In this document: one piece after another, positions 6,333 through 6,433 of the stretch
How positions within the stretch are numbered: position 1 is the stretch's first letter
How the letters are laid out: each line of letters starts with the position of its first letter
The notes under the pieces: generated by a model
The model's database searches: none
Seen by the model: the letters and a program-made list of their open reading frames with translations, nothing else
What the model was told of the DNA's origin: nothing
Assembly: GCA_900539655.1 (NCBI GenBank)
Contig: UQCR01000200.1
Location: 1 to 6,433 of the forward strand
Length of the DNA: 6,433 nucleotides
Reading direction: 5' to 3'
DNA from: an uncultured Robinsoniella sp.
GTDB lineage: Bacteria > Bacillota > Clostridia > Lachnospirales > Lachnospiraceae
Made by a program: the position numbers and the translations under genes

Positions 6333-6433
6333 GAGTGTGTTTGAAAATTCATTCCCGCCATCTGCACGCCCCACTTTACGGCATATTTGCCCCGAATTCA
6401 GGTTACGTAGCCCGCTACGCGCCCTTCATCCGG
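6333..6433. repeat. Left part of a GC-richer palindromic intergenic element, cut by the window end
   Basis: Base composition changes sharply from AT-rich to GC-richer around 6355. The last 42 bases (6392-6433) form an imperfect hairpin with exact symmetry about 6412.5. CGTAG (6406-6410) pairs with CTACG (6415-6419) around the loop CCCG. Further out AGG/CCT, AT/AT and CCG/CGG pair in register, giving 13 Watson-Crick pairs plus one G-T among 19 positions with no gaps. No open frame of interest is present. The register suggests the palindrome continues past the window, with 6333-6391 as its left arm. I have the impression of similar TTGAAAATTCATTCCCGCC-type repeats in Lachnospiraceae genomes, but this is memory, not a search. 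Confidence 0.55.

Noticed and set aside
6235..6433. Extension of gtrA by reading through TAG to the window end
   Set aside because: The frame has two more TAG codons but no TAA or TGA. Over 66 codons this is not improbable by chance, and the sequence has no membrane-protein character.

Overview
The window looks like a chromosomal piece of a low-to-mid G+C Firmicute, most likely a gut Clostridia of the Lachnospiraceae type. This is inferred from strong AAGGGAGG/AAAGGAG ribosome binding sites, moderately AT-rich codon use, and the protein families: two family-3 glycoside hydrolases (GH3) and a GtrA-like membrane protein. No rRNA, tRNA, CRISPR array or transposase gene is visible. All genes lie on the + strand.

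Layout. Positions 1-78 are a leader with a large imperfect stem-loop (7-45) and a strong ribosome binding site. Positions 79-3111 hold one GH3 gene of 1,011 codons with reversed domain order (GH3_C, fibronectin-like, then catalytic GH3_N) and membrane anchors at both ends. It is interrupted by a single in-frame TAG at codon 834. The reading frame continues cleanly for 176 codons after the TAG, and those codons carry the catalytic nucleophile and the C-terminal anchor. After a short gap with a small terminator-like hairpin comes a second, intact GH3 gene (3146-5626, 826 aa) with conventional domain order and no signal peptide. It overlaps a GtrA-family membrane protein gene (5623-6234) by 4 bp. 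The tail (6235-6433) is non-coding. It has an orphan ribosome-binding-like site just after gtrA and, from about 6333 to the window end, a GC-richer palindromic element cut off by the window edge.

How the genes may work together. The intact cytoplasmic GH3 and the GtrA protein are translationally coupled. The large GH3 is predicted to be anchored to the membrane with its hydrolase part probably outside. Together they suggest a small glycoside-hydrolysis and glycan-handling locus in which the extracellular, membrane-tethered enzyme has been lost (or depends on amber suppression) while the cytoplasmic enzyme remains. Substrates cannot be read from the sequence.

Most notable points: the isolated amber codon in an otherwise intact gene; a 42-bp tandem repeat in the interdomain linker of the second GH3, which carries three in-phase A_AAA_AAA heptamers, each followed closely by a -1-frame stop; mutually exclusive hairpins (terminator-like versus ribosome-site-masking) between the two GH3 genes; and the truncated palindromic repeat at the right edge.
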